Assembly: GCA_021372535.1 (NCBI GenBank)
Contig: JAJFUH010000050.1
Coordinates: 1-64,000 of the forward strand
DNA from: a bacterium
Lineage (GTDB): Bacteria; Latescibacterota; Latescibacteria; Latescibacterales; Latescibacteraceae
DNA length: 64,000 bases
Direction: 5' to 3'
Part shown: in pieces, positions 1-9,591 of the stretch
Layout of the letters: every line of letters starts with the position of its first letter
How positions within the stretch are numbered: the stretch's first letter is position 1
Program-made: the position numbers and the translations under genes
The notes under the pieces: model-generated
What the model saw: the letters and a program-made list of their open reading frames with translations, nothing else
Told to the model about the DNA's origin: nothing
Databases searched by the model: none

Positions 1-621
1 ATATCACACGATTTCATTTTTTTCTCCCGGTTATCGATTCGGATAATATTGAATAAAAATTGCTTGAAAGTTTATCTGAAAATACTCATGAACAATTTCA
101 CCACGGAGACACGGAGGACACGGAGAAAAACTCTCTCTGTATCTGAAAAATATACTTTCATCCTTCGTTGTGACCATGTATGGTCATGAGAGTTATTCAG
201 ATATAACCGTTATTCTGTAAATATTATTTTGCTCTATTCACTCCATATCTTTCCTCCCCAACACCGTTTCCCCATCTGTTACAGTAACTGCACGATACAT
301 GTATTATGATAAATGAAATTGTGAATATATTTGGATATTGCTTTGGTGGTTGCCTTTGACGAATCCGGTCATGCAACCAGAGACCAGAGACCATAAACTT
401 TTTTTATATTACACTGTTACAAACATGAAGAGTAAATATAAAAACAATAGAGGTTTCTTGCAAATACTTTACGTATATTGATCAGATGTTGCCGCTTGCG
501 AATCCCCTTGGGCAACAATACACCTCAAACGACAAACCGGAAAGACGGGCATATGGCATAAGGGACAAGGCATAAGGGGAAAAGACCACAAACCATGAAC
601 TCGTTTTCAAGGATATGAAAC
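1..621. other. Non-coding stretch before the first gene
   Basis: No convincing gene is seen here. The stretch is AT-rich and carries remnants of repeats found elsewhere in the window. A 'caccacggagacacgga' unit lies near 99-131. Short 'accagagaccataaac'-type runs lie near 376-400, and 'ggcataagg'/'accataaac'-like runs near 548-600, just before the M20 peptidase. I see no clear promoter or terminator. Confidence 0.5.
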
Positions 622-1869
622 ATGACAGACAGGAAAACGCTCCGGAATACATGCCTCGGGTATGAAAAGGAAGCCGCGGCATTTCTTGACCGGCTCGTAC
701 GGTTCGAATCGGTTTCAGGGTATGAAGGACCGGCTATGGAGTGGTTGTACGGGCAGTTTTCTGGTCTTGCCGATATCTGCGAGAAAGTGTCTGTCCCGGA
801 ATCGATCATTCATGATACAGAGTATTCTTCGAAGGTTGATAAACAGCCCTATGAGGGCCGTCCCAATGTCCGTGTCGTTCTCAGGGGGGACAGCTCCGGG
901 CGAAGTGTTATATTCAACGCCCATGCGGATGTGGTTCCTCCCACGAAGAAGCAGCCGCGGCCGTTTGATCCCTTTGTGAGGGATGGCGCCATGTACGGCC
1001 GTGGAACATGCGACGACAAGGGCCAGATTGCGGTTCTCTGGGTTATGCTCAGGGCGCTGAAGGAGCTCGGTGTAAGGCCGAAAGGCGATGTCATTCTCCA
1101 TCTTGTCATAGAAGAGGAGGCGGGCGGAAACGGCACCCTTGCGCTTGTTCGCAGCGGGGAGCGTGCAGACTGCTGTATCGACCTCGAACCGCTGTCGAAT
1201 ACCATCTGCACCTCGATCAGGGGCTCCGTATGGTTCGAGGGAGTCTGCCACGGCAGGGCAGGGCATTCCGGTTCTGCGCAAACAACAGTGAGCGCGCTCA
1301 AAATGGCCATGGAGGCGATCGGGATCATCGAGGATTACCACGACGATCTGCTCGCACGGACTATTCACGATGATCCCCTTTTTACGGCGTTCAAGAATCC
1401 CATGCCGGTTAATTTCGGCGAGCTTCACGCGGGAAACTGGCCGACGATTGCCCCTGAGCAAGCGGTTTTCAGCGGGATATTCGGATTTCTCACAACACCG
1501 CGGGAAGAAGTTATGCGCGAGCTTACGGAGCGGGTCAGAACACGCGGCCCGGAATGGCTGCGCGACAATTACGAGATGACCTTCCCCTACCGTCACGATA
1601 CGAGCAGGATCGATCCCGGCCTCACCTTTGTGAAAGTTCTCGCTGCATGTTACGAAGCCGCGGGAATACAGACCAGGATCGCGGGCGCGACAACATCCAT
1701 GGATGCCTGGCTCTACAATAATCTGCTCGGAGTGCCGACCCTTGCAACCGGCTGCGGCAATCTCGAGGATGCCCATACCATCAATGAGCATATCGGACTC
1801 AGGGATGTGGTTGCCACTGCATCAGTGCTTGCCATGTTCGTGTGCGAATGGTGCGGAATAGATAAATGA
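622..1869 (+). CDS. M20-family metallopeptidase (ArgE/DapE/CPG2-like)
   Basis: This is a predicted cytoplasmic zinc-dependent hydrolase of peptides or N-acyl amino acids, 415 aa, which is normal for the M20 family. The metal-site landmarks are present in order: NAHADVVP (H101, D103), the CDDKG segment (D131/D132) and the EEEAGG stretch (general base and metal-binding Glu near 164-166). The C-terminal part has the expected lid/dimerisation domain followed by a late His (near AHTINEH). There is no signal peptide. The gene stands alone, with about 150 bp before the next gene. The substrate cannot be read from the sequence; a dipeptidase or acylase role is most likely. Start chosen at the ATG that opens MTDRKTL; the ribosome site there is weak. 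Confidence 0.85.
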   Translation: MTDRKTLRNTCLGYEKEAAAFLDRLVRFESVSGYEGPAMEWLYGQFSGLADICEKVSVPESIIHDTEYSSKVDKQPYEGRPNVRVVLRGDSSGRSVIFNAHADVVPPTKKQPRPFDPFVRDGAMYGRGTCDDKGQIAVLWVMLRALKELGVRPKGDVILHLVIEEEAGGNGTLALVRSGERADCCIDLEPLSNTICTSIRGSVWFEGVCHGRAGHSGSAQTTVSALKMAMEAIGIIEDYHDDLLARTIHDDPLFTAFKNPMPVNFGELHAGNWPTIAPEQAVFSGIFGFLTTPREEVMRELTERVRTRGPEWLRDNYEMTFPYRHDTSRIDPGLTFVKVLAACYEAAGIQTRIAGATTSMDAWLYNNLLGVPTLATGCGNLEDAHTINEHIGLRDVVATASVLAMFVCEWCGIDK

Positions 1870-1955
1870 TGAAGTCTGAAATTATTATTTATATCTGGTT
1901 TCCCGTTTCTATGTAAAAATATAAATCACATCGGGTATTTGACATTATTTTTGTC

Positions 1956-2002
1956 CCATAAACCATAAACCATAAACTATGAACCATAAACTGCAAACCA
2001 TC
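1956..2002. repeat. Tandem 'ccataaac' low-complexity repeat
   Basis: Degenerate copies of a 'ccataaac' unit run head to tail just before the start of the zinc dehydrogenase at 2017. Similar tracts occur near 376-400, 548-600 and 27757-27809. Each lies close to a gene end, which suggests a small dispersed repeat family rather than chance. Confidence 0.6.
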
Positions 2003-2016
2003 TTAAGGAATTAATT

Positions 2017-3048
2017 ATGAAGGCGCTTGTACTCGAAGAATACAACCGGCTTGTCTACAAGGAAATACCGAAACCATCTGTCGGTCCGGGCGATGTGCTC
2101 ATAAAAGTGAAAGCCTGCGGAATCTGCGGGAGCGATGTGCATGGAATGGACGGCAGTACGGGCAGACGCATCCCTCCCCTCATCATGGGTCATGAAGCGT
2201 CCGGTGTTGTCGAAGAGACGGGGAAAAACGTGAAGGATTTTACCCCGGGAGACCGTGTCACCTTCGATTCGACCATATACTGCGGTGTCTGTCATTTTTG
2301 CAGGCAGGGGCTGATCAATCTCTGCGACAACAGACGGGTTCTCGGGGTGTCGTGCCGGGAATACCGTCAGCACGGCGCTTTTGCTGAATATGTTGCTGTT
2401 CCGGAACATATCGTGTATCCCCTGCCGGAAGGGCTCGGCTTCGAGCAGGCGGCGATGGTCGAGCCGCTCTCCGTTGCCGTTCATGCGGTCGAACGGACGC
2501 CGCGCTCGCTCAACGATTCCGCCGTGGTGGTCGGCGCCGGTATGATCGGGCTTCTCGTAATACAGGTGCTTCGCGCCGCCGGCTGCGGTAAGATAATCGC
2601 CGTGGATATGGATCAGACCCGTCTCGATCTCGCCACCCGTCAGGGCGCCGACAGAGGGCTGAAACCGGACAGCGGCGGATTTGCCGGGGAAATCCTGAGC
2701 CTGACCGGAGGCCGTGGCGCAGACCGGGCGTTCGAGGTTGTCGGTACGAGCTCCGCATTCGCGACGGCTCTTTCTGCGCTCCGGAAAGGTGGTACGCTCA
2801 CCCTGGTCGGCAATGTATCGCCGTCTGTGGAGATGCCCCTTCAGGCAGTAGTTACCCGTGAATACACCCTGTACGGCTCCTGCGCCTCACGGGGGGAGTA
2901 TCCGGCTTGTCTCGACATGATCGCGCGGGGATCGGTCGATGTCGATGTACTCAAGAGCGCTGTTGCTCCGCTCTCCGAGGGCGCCGAATGGTTCAGACGT
3001 CTCTACGACCGTGAGCCGGGATTGATGAAAGTGATTCTTGTACCGTGA
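2017..3048 (+). CDS. Zinc-binding medium-chain dehydrogenase (sugar alcohol type)
   Basis: A 343 aa cytoplasmic NAD(P)-dependent alcohol/polyol dehydrogenase of the MDR family. The catalytic zinc site is formed by C37 (CGICGSD) and H59-E60 (GHE). The structural zinc lobe has four cysteines (C89, C92, C95, C103). A Rossmann motif GAGMIGL near residue 170 binds the cofactor. The closest families by feel are sorbitol, galactitol-phosphate and threonine dehydrogenases, so a sugar alcohol or sugar-acid substrate is likely given the neighbourhood. Preceded by AAGGAATTAATT at ribosome-site distance. It is one of two zinc MDRs in the window; the other starts at 10545. Confidence 0.85.
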   Translation: MKALVLEEYNRLVYKEIPKPSVGPGDVLIKVKACGICGSDVHGMDGSTGRRIPPLIMGHEASGVVEETGKNVKDFTPGDRVTFDSTIYCGVCHFCRQGLINLCDNRRVLGVSCREYRQHGAFAEYVAVPEHIVYPLPEGLGFEQAAMVEPLSVAVHAVERTPRSLNDSAVVVGAGMIGLLVIQVLRAAGCGKIIAVDMDQTRLDLATRQGADRGLKPDSGGFAGEILSLTGGRGADRAFEVVGTSSAFATALSALRKGGTLTLVGNVSPSVEMPLQAVVTREYTLYGSCASRGEYPACLDMIARGSVDVDVLKSAVAPLSEGAEWFRRLYDREPGLMKVILVP

Positions 3049-3149
3049 AGAAGCACATGGAGGCTTTTTTCAATTATAATACAATGATATTTATATCACA
3101 TTATATTCGATAAGATATATCTTTCCCCCTCGGTGGATGTATACCCCGT

Positions 3150-3262
3150 CGATATAATTCCTGTGCAATTTTCCCCTCGATTATTCCGGTTCCGCCGTAC
3201 ATCATTCCTCCTCCTGTTCTGCCATTATTGCCTTTCTGCCGGAATTCCTTGCAGACACAGAT
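3150..3262. repeat. Dispersed intergenic repeat, copy 1
   Basis: The segment from 'tttcccctcgattattccgg' to 'ccggaattccttgcagac' matches, at roughly three quarters identity by eye, the segment near 4796-4882. Both copies lie in the same orientation in gaps between genes. Most of the 3049-3349 gap is made of this element; nothing else is recognised there. Read on the minus strand the copy has an open frame of about 60 codons, but the second copy has stops, so a coding role is doubtful. Confidence 0.5.
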
Positions 3263-3349
3263 GAATAATGAGTATTTTATCATGCATTGCATGTAAATCG
3301 ATTAAATACGATAAACCGCGGGATTCTACAATTAAAAGAGGGATTTACC

Positions 3350-4171
3350 ATGTCGGAGCACATCGCTGTAGAGCTTGGAAATATTCAGATTACCATGCTT
3401 CTGCCATTGTGGGGGCGTGCCGTTGAAACGATGAAACCGGAACCGTTGCTTGTTGACAGGACTGCCGCCGATATTATTACGAAGATCGACTATGATTTCT
3501 CCGTAATAGCCCGTAATACGAAAGAGTTAAGCCAGCTTGCATGGATTGTGCGCAGTCTCCGTATGGACGCGGTTATCAGGGAATTTCTCCGGAAATATCC
3601 GAAAGCAACTATAGTCAATATCGGATGCGGACTGGACACAACGTTCGATCGGATAGATAATGGCAGCCTTCTCTGGTACGATATGGATCTGCCGGATGTT
3701 ATCGAGTTAAGAAAAAAATTTATCGGCGAAACTGACCGAAGGAAGTTTATCGCCTGTTCGTTTCTTGACAGAGACTGGTTGAACCGGATAGAGGTACGGG
3801 AAAATGTGCTGTTTATGGCGGCTGGTGTGTTCTATTATTTCGAAGAATATCAGATCAGGGAGTTTTTCATTAAAATTGCCGGTTCTTTCCCCGGAAGCGA
3901 AATCTGCTTTGACGCATGTTCGCCGTATGGTGTCAGAGTCGCCAATAAGCTGGTAATACAAAACAGCGGCCTGGATGAGAAATCATTTCTGAAATGGGGT
4001 ATAAAGAACATAAAGGAAATCGAGTCATGGGATGACAGGATTAGAGTAATGCATGAGTACTCGTATTTCAGGAATTTGAAAAAATCATTAACATGTAAAA
4101 ACAGAATCATGGGTCTTGTTTCCGACCTTCTTAAAATCCAGTATATAGTCCATGCCGGTTTCAGTAGGTAG
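3350..4171 (+). CDS. Class I SAM methyltransferase, PPM1/LCM (TcmP-like) family
   Basis: A predicted cytoplasmic S-adenosylmethionine-dependent methyltransferase of 273 aa. The SAM-binding motif I reads VNIGCGLDTTFDRI, and an acidic YDMDLPDVIELR segment follows, a pair typical of the leucine carboxyl methyltransferase/PPM1 family, which includes polyketide O-methyltransferase TcmP. The start is placed at the ATG at 3350 because AAGAGGGATTTACC gives a good ribosome site. A longer frame opening at 3287 has none and would put a non-conserved leader in front. In bacteria this family often acts on small molecules; the substrate is unknown. It has no obvious partner gene. Confidence 0.75.
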   Translation: MSEHIAVELGNIQITMLLPLWGRAVETMKPEPLLVDRTAADIITKIDYDFSVIARNTKELSQLAWIVRSLRMDAVIREFLRKYPKATIVNIGCGLDTTFDRIDNGSLLWYDMDLPDVIELRKKFIGETDRRKFIACSFLDRDWLNRIEVRENVLFMAAGVFYYFEEYQIREFFIKIAGSFPGSEICFDACSPYGVRVANKLVIQNSGLDEKSFLKWGIKNIKEIESWDDRIRVMHEYSYFRNLKKSLTCKNRIMGLVSDLLKIQYIVHAGFSR

Positions 4172-4284
4172 CAAAGTAGATGGTATCGGGGTCTTATTGA
4201 ACTCTGTGGTCAGTACAGAAGTATAAAAATTCTAAATACTTTATAAACCACATTTTATTATGTAATGATTAGAGGATAATTATA

Positions 4285-4632
4285 ATGAAAGATCAACATA
4301 AGTCAGGCATAAATAAAAGATCGTTAAATGTTCTTGTAATGTTTTTTTCATGTGCATTATTGCCGCCCTCCGGAATTATACTTCATCTTTCGGATCATGC
4401 GGCTGCCTCGGATTTGGAACGTCAGTTTGTGATGTCAATTCACAATTTTTCAGCGGTACTGTTTCTGATTTCCGCAGTTATACATATGAAAACAAATTGG
4501 AAAACAATGATGCGGTATGTGTCATCGGAAACAGGTATGATTTTTCCATGCAAAAAAGAAGCGGTAATTGCATTAATAATAGTTTTCGGACTTGTCGCCC
4601 TGTTTTCTTCTCATGTATTCCACGCTGGCTGA
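4285..4632 (+). CDS. Small membrane protein, DUF4405-like
   Basis: A 115 aa inner-membrane protein with three hydrophobic segments (about residues 13-31, 50-68 and 91-110) and a conserved-looking His in the second (IHNFSAVLF) and another in ISAVIHMKTNW. This fits the DUF4405 family of small haem-binding-like or cytochrome b561-like membrane proteins, but the match is by eye and no function is known. A ribosome site (AGAGGATAATTATA) precedes the ATG. The AT content is higher than in its neighbours. It may belong with the methyltransferase upstream, 113 bp away. Confidence 0.55.
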   Translation: MKDQHKSGINKRSLNVLVMFFSCALLPPSGIILHLSDHAAASDLERQFVMSIHNFSAVLFLISAVIHMKTNWKTMMRYVSSETGMIFPCKKEAVIALIIVFGLVALFSSHVFHAG

Positions 4633-5061
4633 AGCTATTAACGTGCTTATATTTTTAAGCCATTCCGGGATATGGAATAATTCAGGAATATCGTGATACC
4701 TGAAATAATTTCACACTTGATAACGGTGCAACCTTACGCCAGAGTTTCCAAAAAAAAACATCTGTTTAAACAAACGATACTATCATCTTTCCTCAGTTTC
4801 CCCTCGATTATCCCAGTTTCGCCGGACATCACTACTCCTCAGGTACAATCACCATTGCTTTTTGCCGGAAATCCTTGCAAACTCTAACGTATGTTGTGTA
4901 TCTTTTTGCTTGGCAGACTCAACCGGATCATAATTGGTTTGACCGGTGATTTCATGGGAGCAAGTCATGAATTGCCCTGCCAGCCGACAAAATCCACGAA
5001 ATCCGTGTTCTATTTCGGAATATGAATATTTTGACATAAATAAAGGGAAGGAGCACAATCC
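4633..5061. repeat. Intergenic gap with two repeat remnants
   Basis: The gap before the GH38 gene holds the second copy of the repeat seen at 3150-3262 (about 4796-4882). Near 4988-5016 it has a remnant 'aaatccacgaaatccgtgttct', which is the reverse complement of the 'gaacacggatttttgcggattt' end of the composite repeat found near 18744, 31651 and 55231. A ribosome site AGGGAAGGAG lies just before the GH38 start. No gene is recognised. Confidence 0.5.
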
Positions 5062-8000
5062 ATGACACATTTCACCCGTTTCCATGCATATATGGCTTTG
5101 TTTGTTGTCATCGTCACCTTCTCCGTCACTGTCCGGGCGCAGCAAAGCGCGAATCCTGATTATTTCAGAGGCGGTGAGGTGGATATCATCTCTTCGAGTC
5201 ACCAGGACATCGGATGGATGGACACACCGGAAAAGTGCATCGAGTCGCGCGATCTGAAAGTCATCACACCTGCCCTCGAACGGTTGAAAGAAAATCCTGA
5301 ATTCCGTTTCGTCATGGAGGATATGCTTTCCCTTATGGAATATCTCGGCCGTCACCCGGAACGGAAAGAGGAGATCAGACGGCTGACTGCGGCGGGACGG
5401 TTCGAGTGGGGTGCGACCTACAACCAGCCGTACGAGTCCATGTATGACGGCGAGGCGCTCATCCGGCAGACATACCTCGGACGGAAGTGGCTGAAAAAGA
5501 ACCTGCCGGGCTGCGATTCACGTACCGCATGGAGTCCCGATGTTCCGGGACGGGCGATGCAGATGCCGCAGATACTTGCCAAAGCCGGTATCAGGTACCT
5601 TCACATGAGTCGTCACGAAAAAGGTTTCTACCGGTGGCTCAGCCCGGACGGCACCGGTGTGCTCGCGTTCTCTCCGGGTCACTACCACTGGTCGGGCGAG
5701 ATATTCCGCGAGAGCATGGCGCAGGCGGATCACACCACGATTGTGGAGAAAACCCGCGGTTTCGAGGCGATAGCACAAAGCCTTTCGGAACGGCTGAAGG
5801 CTGACGAGAAGTACTATAAGGAGCATGGTATCGGTCCCCGGTACGGCCTCATTTACTCGACCGATTTCAGCGGCCCCGCTAACCTCGATGAGCTCTTTAA
5901 GGATTGGAACGGAGCGGTCGACAGGGGTAATTACGGCCCCGACAGAAAGCCGTTTACCATGCCGAAACTCCAATACGCGACCGGGGAATCCTTCCTGAAA
6001 GCGGTGTCCGAAGGCAATCCGAAGTTCGATACCATTACCGGCGAGCGCCCGGATGTCTGGCTCTACATTCATGGGCCGACGCATCACCGGGCAATATCGG
6101 CAGGCCGTGATGCGGCGCGTCTTCTCACTGCTGCGGAGGAATTTTCGACCATCGAGGCTCTCCTTTCCGGCGGATTCGGAGCCTACCCGGCGGATGAACT
6201 TACCGGAGCGTGGTCCGAGGCGATTTACCCCGATCATGGCTGGGGCGGATACAACGGTCACATTACGGACAGGATCTTCAGGGACAAGATGGAGTCGGGG
6301 AGAGACAGAGCCCGTAAAGTGCTCGACAGCGCGCTTGTTTCCATTGCCGGTCGTGTGGCTGTCAAGGATGTCGGAATCCCCGTTGTCGTCTTCAACGATC
6401 TCTCGTGGAAGCGGACAGACCCCGTGGTCTGCACCGTTAACGTGTACGGCAGGGAAAATACGATGTTCAGGCTCGTCGATGCGCTCGGACGCGATATATC
6501 GTACCAGGTGATTCCCGGCTCGGATGGCGGACGTCCGGGCGATGAGGAACTCAGAATCGTTTTCGTGGCCGCCGATGTGCCGTCCATCGGTTACAAGACC
6601 TATTACCTGTTAATGGGTGAATCCCCGCGTGTCACTGGATCGCCCGTTACTGACAAAAACGGCGTTGTGGAGAATGATTATTACCGCATCGAATTCGCCC
6701 CCGGGGGAATCAGGCAGATTTTTGACCGTGAATTGAACAAGCCCGTTCTGAAAACCGACAAATTCCTTGGCGCCGAGCTCTTTACCATGCAGTCCGTCGG
6801 CAACGGCGCCGGCGAGTTTGCCGAGGTGCAGCAGCCGACCATGGATGGCTTCGAAAAACTGAGCGACTACAAGCCATCCTGGATGTGCACGGAAAACGGC
6901 CCGGTACGGAGCGTCTATGAAACTGCCCGGAAGATCAATCACTGCACCGTCCGCGAGCGGGTGATTGTATACCATACCGTCAAGCGTATCGACTGCGAGT
7001 TCGATCTGCTCGGCTGGGACGGCACGAATTCACGGGAGTTCCGACTGGCGTTTCCGCTCGATATGACAGGCGGGAAGGTTGCCTACGAAGTACCGATGGG
7101 TGTCGTCGAGGTCGGTAAAAGCGAGATTGCGGGCGCCGCCGGTGAACGCTACGTACAGAAATGCTCGGAGGTTCGCCCCCGCGAGGTGCAGGACTGGTTC
7201 GGCGCCTCGGATGGAAAGACCGGTATTACGATCAGTTCGAGCGTGGCGGTATTCGACTGGGCCGACCCGACCGAGGCTGCGGTATCGTACCCGGTGCTCC
7301 AGCCGGTTTTGCTTGCCAGCAGGCGGAGCTGCCACGGCGAGGGGAACTGGTATCTTCAGGCGGGAGATCATTCATACCGCTTCTCGATTTATTCGCACGG
7401 CGGCGACTGGCATAACGGGTATAAACTCGGAAAACAGTCGAACCGTCCGCTGCGGGTGGTGAGTTCGCCTGTGACGGCGGCCCGCCCGTCCCTGCCCGAA
7501 GAGATGAGTTTCTGCACAGTCGGGCCCGGTGACGTCATCGTCAGCACGGTCAAGAAATGCGAGGACGACGATACCGTGATCGTCCGCTGTTATGAGGTCG
7601 GAGGAAACGATACACAGGCTGCGATCGAGTGGTTTACACCGGTCGTAAAAGCCGAATTGACCAATATCATCGAAGAGGAAGGTGTCCCGGTCGAATCCAC
7701 CGCGGGAAAGATACCGGTAAAAATGGGGCATCACGCAATCGAGACGGTGAAGCTGAATCCGCAGGCATGGGCATATACGCCCGGAGATATCATGCCGCCC
7801 TCGCCGCCCGTATTTACGCCATCAGGGGGAATATACAGGGAATCGTCGCTGAAAGTGAGCCTGACCGCACAGCCGGTCGGTGCGGAAATACGCTATACTG
7901 TTGACGGAACCGAGCCGGATGAACGGTCGACGCTCTATGCCGCGCCGCTCGTTTTGAAGGGGAATACCCGCATACAGGCGCGGGCATTTGTGCCGGGAAG

Positions 8001-8499
8001 ATCGGCAAGCAGAGCATCGGACGCTGATTTCCGTGTCGGGATGAGCCCCGCAGTGAAGGTCTCCTCCGTGGTGAACGGGCTCGATTACGAGTATTTCGAG
8101 GGGTCATGGAGCATGATGCCCGATTTTTCCGCCCTGAAAGCCCTTAAAAAGGGAACGGCGCAGCATTTCGGGCTCGAACCGGCCGATCCCGGAGATAATT
8201 ACGGACTTCGTTTCAGCGGGTACATCGATGTTCCCGAAGATGGCATCTATACATTCTACACGACTTCGGACGACGGCAGCAGGCTGCTGATCGATAATCA
8301 GGTGCTTGTCGACAATGACGGTCTCCACTGGCCGATCACAAAAGAAGGGGCAATCGCTCTCAAAAAGGGCAGGCACATGATAGTTGTCCTGTATTTTCAG
8401 GGCGGAGGAAATAAATCGTTCGAGGTCGGATACGAGGGGCCGGGAGTTAAGCGGCAGATCATACCGGATTCGGTGCTCTTCCGGAAGAAAACCGACTAA
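5062..8499 (+). CDS. Secreted GH38 alpha-mannosidase with CHB_HEX_C and PA14 domains
   Basis: A 1145 aa exported glycosidase. Residues 1-26 form a signal peptide ending VRAQ. The GH38 catalytic domain begins with SSHQDIGWMD, giving metal ligands H47 and D49. The likely nucleophile Asp is in AWSPDVPG (about D160). The middle holds the GH38 beta-sandwich domains. About residues 913-990 form a chitobiase-type C-terminal repeat (IRYTVDGTEPD), and about 1003-1133 a PA14 domain (TTSDDGSRLLID), both linked to carbohydrate binding. Family members cleave alpha-mannosides; many extracellular bacterial ones act on mannan side chains or N-glycans. A strong AAGGAG ribosome site supports the start. It precedes a nitrilase-like gene by 69 bp. 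Confidence 0.88.
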   Translation: MTHFTRFHAYMALFVVIVTFSVTVRAQQSANPDYFRGGEVDIISSSHQDIGWMDTPEKCIESRDLKVITPALERLKENPEFRFVMEDMLSLMEYLGRHPERKEEIRRLTAAGRFEWGATYNQPYESMYDGEALIRQTYLGRKWLKKNLPGCDSRTAWSPDVPGRAMQMPQILAKAGIRYLHMSRHEKGFYRWLSPDGTGVLAFSPGHYHWSGEIFRESMAQADHTTIVEKTRGFEAIAQSLSERLKADEKYYKEHGIGPRYGLIYSTDFSGPANLDELFKDWNGAVDRGNYGPDRKPFTMPKLQYATGESFLKAVSEGNPKFDTITGERPDVWLYIHGPTHHRAISAGRDAARLLTAAEEFSTIEALLSGGFGAYPADELTGAWSEAIYPDHGWGGYNGHITDRIFRDKMESGRDRARKVLDSALVSIAGRVAVKDVGIPVVVFNDLSWKRTDPVVCTVNVYGRENTMFRLVDALGRDISYQVIPGSDGGRPGDEELRIVFVAADVPSIGYKTYYLLMGESPRVTGSPVTDKNGVVENDYYRIEFAPGGIRQIFDRELNKPVLKTDKFLGAELFTMQSVGNGAGEFAEVQQPTMDGFEKLSDYKPSWMCTENGPVRSVYETARKINHCTVRERVIVYHTVKRIDCEFDLLGWDGTNSREFRLAFPLDMTGGKVAYEVPMGVVEVGKSEIAGAAGERYVQKCSEVRPREVQDWFGASDGKTGITISSSVAVFDWADPTEAAVSYPVLQPVLLASRRSCHGEGNWYLQAGDHSYRFSIYSHGGDWHNGYKLGKQSNRPLRVVSSPVTAARPSLPEEMSFCTVGPGDVIVSTVKKCEDDDTVIVRCYEVGGNDTQAAIEWFTPVVKAELTNIIEEEGVPVESTAGKIPVKMGHHAIETVKLNPQAWAYTPGDIMPPSPPVFTPSGGIYRESSLKVSLTAQPVGAEIRYTVDGTEPDERSTLYAAPLVLKGNTRIQARAFVPGRSASRASDADFRVGMSPAVKVSSVVNGLDYEYFEGSWSMMPDFSALKALKKGTAQHFGLEPADPGDNYGLRFSGYIDVPEDGIYTFYTTSDDGSRLLIDNQVLVDNDGLHWPITKEGAIALKKGRHMIVVLYFQGGGNKSFEVGYEGPGVKRQIIPDSVLFRKKTD

Positions 8500-8568
8500 T
8501 ACATAATTTCCCTTATGAAATGTTGAATAATATTATAACGATAATGGATTTATTGCGGAGTTTAGATT

Positions 8569-9591
8569 ATGTACTGTAGAACGGTCATGATTGTTTTCCT
8601 CGGGCTGATATTTGCCAGCGTGTGCGGCTTGATGGGCATGGAGACTGTTACGGCCGCAGAAGAGATCGGGAAACCCGTTCGTATCGTAAGTCTCTGTTTT
8701 CAGCATGGAAAGAGTCTCGATGAAATTATAGGGATTATCGATGAAGAGGGCGCCCGCGGTGTCGATCTCATCTGTCTCCCGGAAGCATGGCGCGGCCAGA
8801 CGAATCCCGAGACCCTCGATGGAGAAACGATCACTGCGGTCGCGGGATGTGCGATGAAACACCACTGTTATATCGTCTGCCCCATTGACCGCAGGGAAGG
8901 GGAGTATCGCTTCAATTCCTCGGTGCTCATCGACCGTGAGGGAAACGTTGCATGCGTTTATGACAAGATATTCCCCTACTGGACCGAGTTCGATATCAAT
9001 CCGCCGGTCGAACCTTCACACAGGGATGTACAGGTGTTTGAAACCGATTTCGGGAAGGTGGGGCTGGCAATCTGTTATGATGCCAAGTTTCCGGAAGTCT
9101 GGCAGCGTCTCCGTGACAGGGGAGCGGAGCTTGTTGTCTGGTCGAGCGCGTATTCCGGAGCCACCGAGCTTCAGGCATTCGCTCTCATGCACCATTATTA
9201 TATCGTGACGAGCACGTGGACGGGTGACTGCCTCGTGTATGACATGACGGGCGCCTGTCTTCGCGATGAAAAGGACAGGAGCGGCTTTACCATCGCCCGT
9301 TTTACCCTCGACATGGACCGCATGATCTACCATTTCAATTTTAACCTCGAAAAACGCGATAAACTGCTCCGTGAGCGTGGCGATGATATTATCGAGGAAG
9401 TGAATCTGCCCCGTGAGGAATGGTTCGTGCTCAGGGCGCGGCGGCCCGGAATTTCAGTGAGAGCACTGGCACGGCAGTACGGGCTCGAGGAACTCCGCGA
9501 TTACAAGGACCGGAGCAGGCGGCAGATCGATGAGAAACGCGGATTCGGATTTGCCGATACGTTCGGCGGTTATCCGGGACATCCGAAATAG
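8569..9591 (+). CDS. Exported carbon-nitrogen hydrolase (nitrilase superfamily)
   Basis: A 340 aa amidase-fold protein with an N-terminal signal peptide of about 30 residues ending TVTAAEE. The catalytic triad of the family is visible: E72 in LPEAW, K133 in YDKIFPYW and C169 in GLAICYDAKFPE. Members hydrolyse amides, nitriles or ureido compounds. Most are cytoplasmic, so export to the periplasm is less usual and points to a role on an extracellular amide such as an N-acylated sugar or peptide. The C-terminal 70 residues form the usual tail. It lies 69 bp after the mannosidase and may be co-transcribed with it. Confidence 0.82.
   Translation: MYCRTVMIVFLGLIFASVCGLMGMETVTAAEEIGKPVRIVSLCFQHGKSLDEIIGIIDEEGARGVDLICLPEAWRGQTNPETLDGETITAVAGCAMKHHCYIVCPIDRREGEYRFNSSVLIDREGNVACVYDKIFPYWTEFDINPPVEPSHRDVQVFETDFGKVGLAICYDAKFPEVWQRLRDRGAELVVWSSAYSGATELQAFALMHHYYIVTSTWTGDCLVYDMTGACLRDEKDRSGFTIARFTLDMDRMIYHFNFNLEKRDKLLRERGDDIIEEVNLPREEWFVLRARRPGISVRALARQYGLEELRDYKDRSRRQIDEKRGFGFADTFGGYPGHPK

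Noticed and set aside
715-1791. A 358-codon minus-strand open frame
   Set aside because: Antisense to the M20 peptidase, which has the full metal-site pattern.
3101-3292. A 63-codon minus-strand frame inside the intergenic repeat
   Set aside because: The other copy of the repeat (4796-4882) has stops in this frame, so coding is unlikely.
4849-5355. A 168-codon minus-strand frame overlapping the GH38 start
   Set aside because: It overlaps the signal peptide and first domain of a well-supported gene and has no features of its own.
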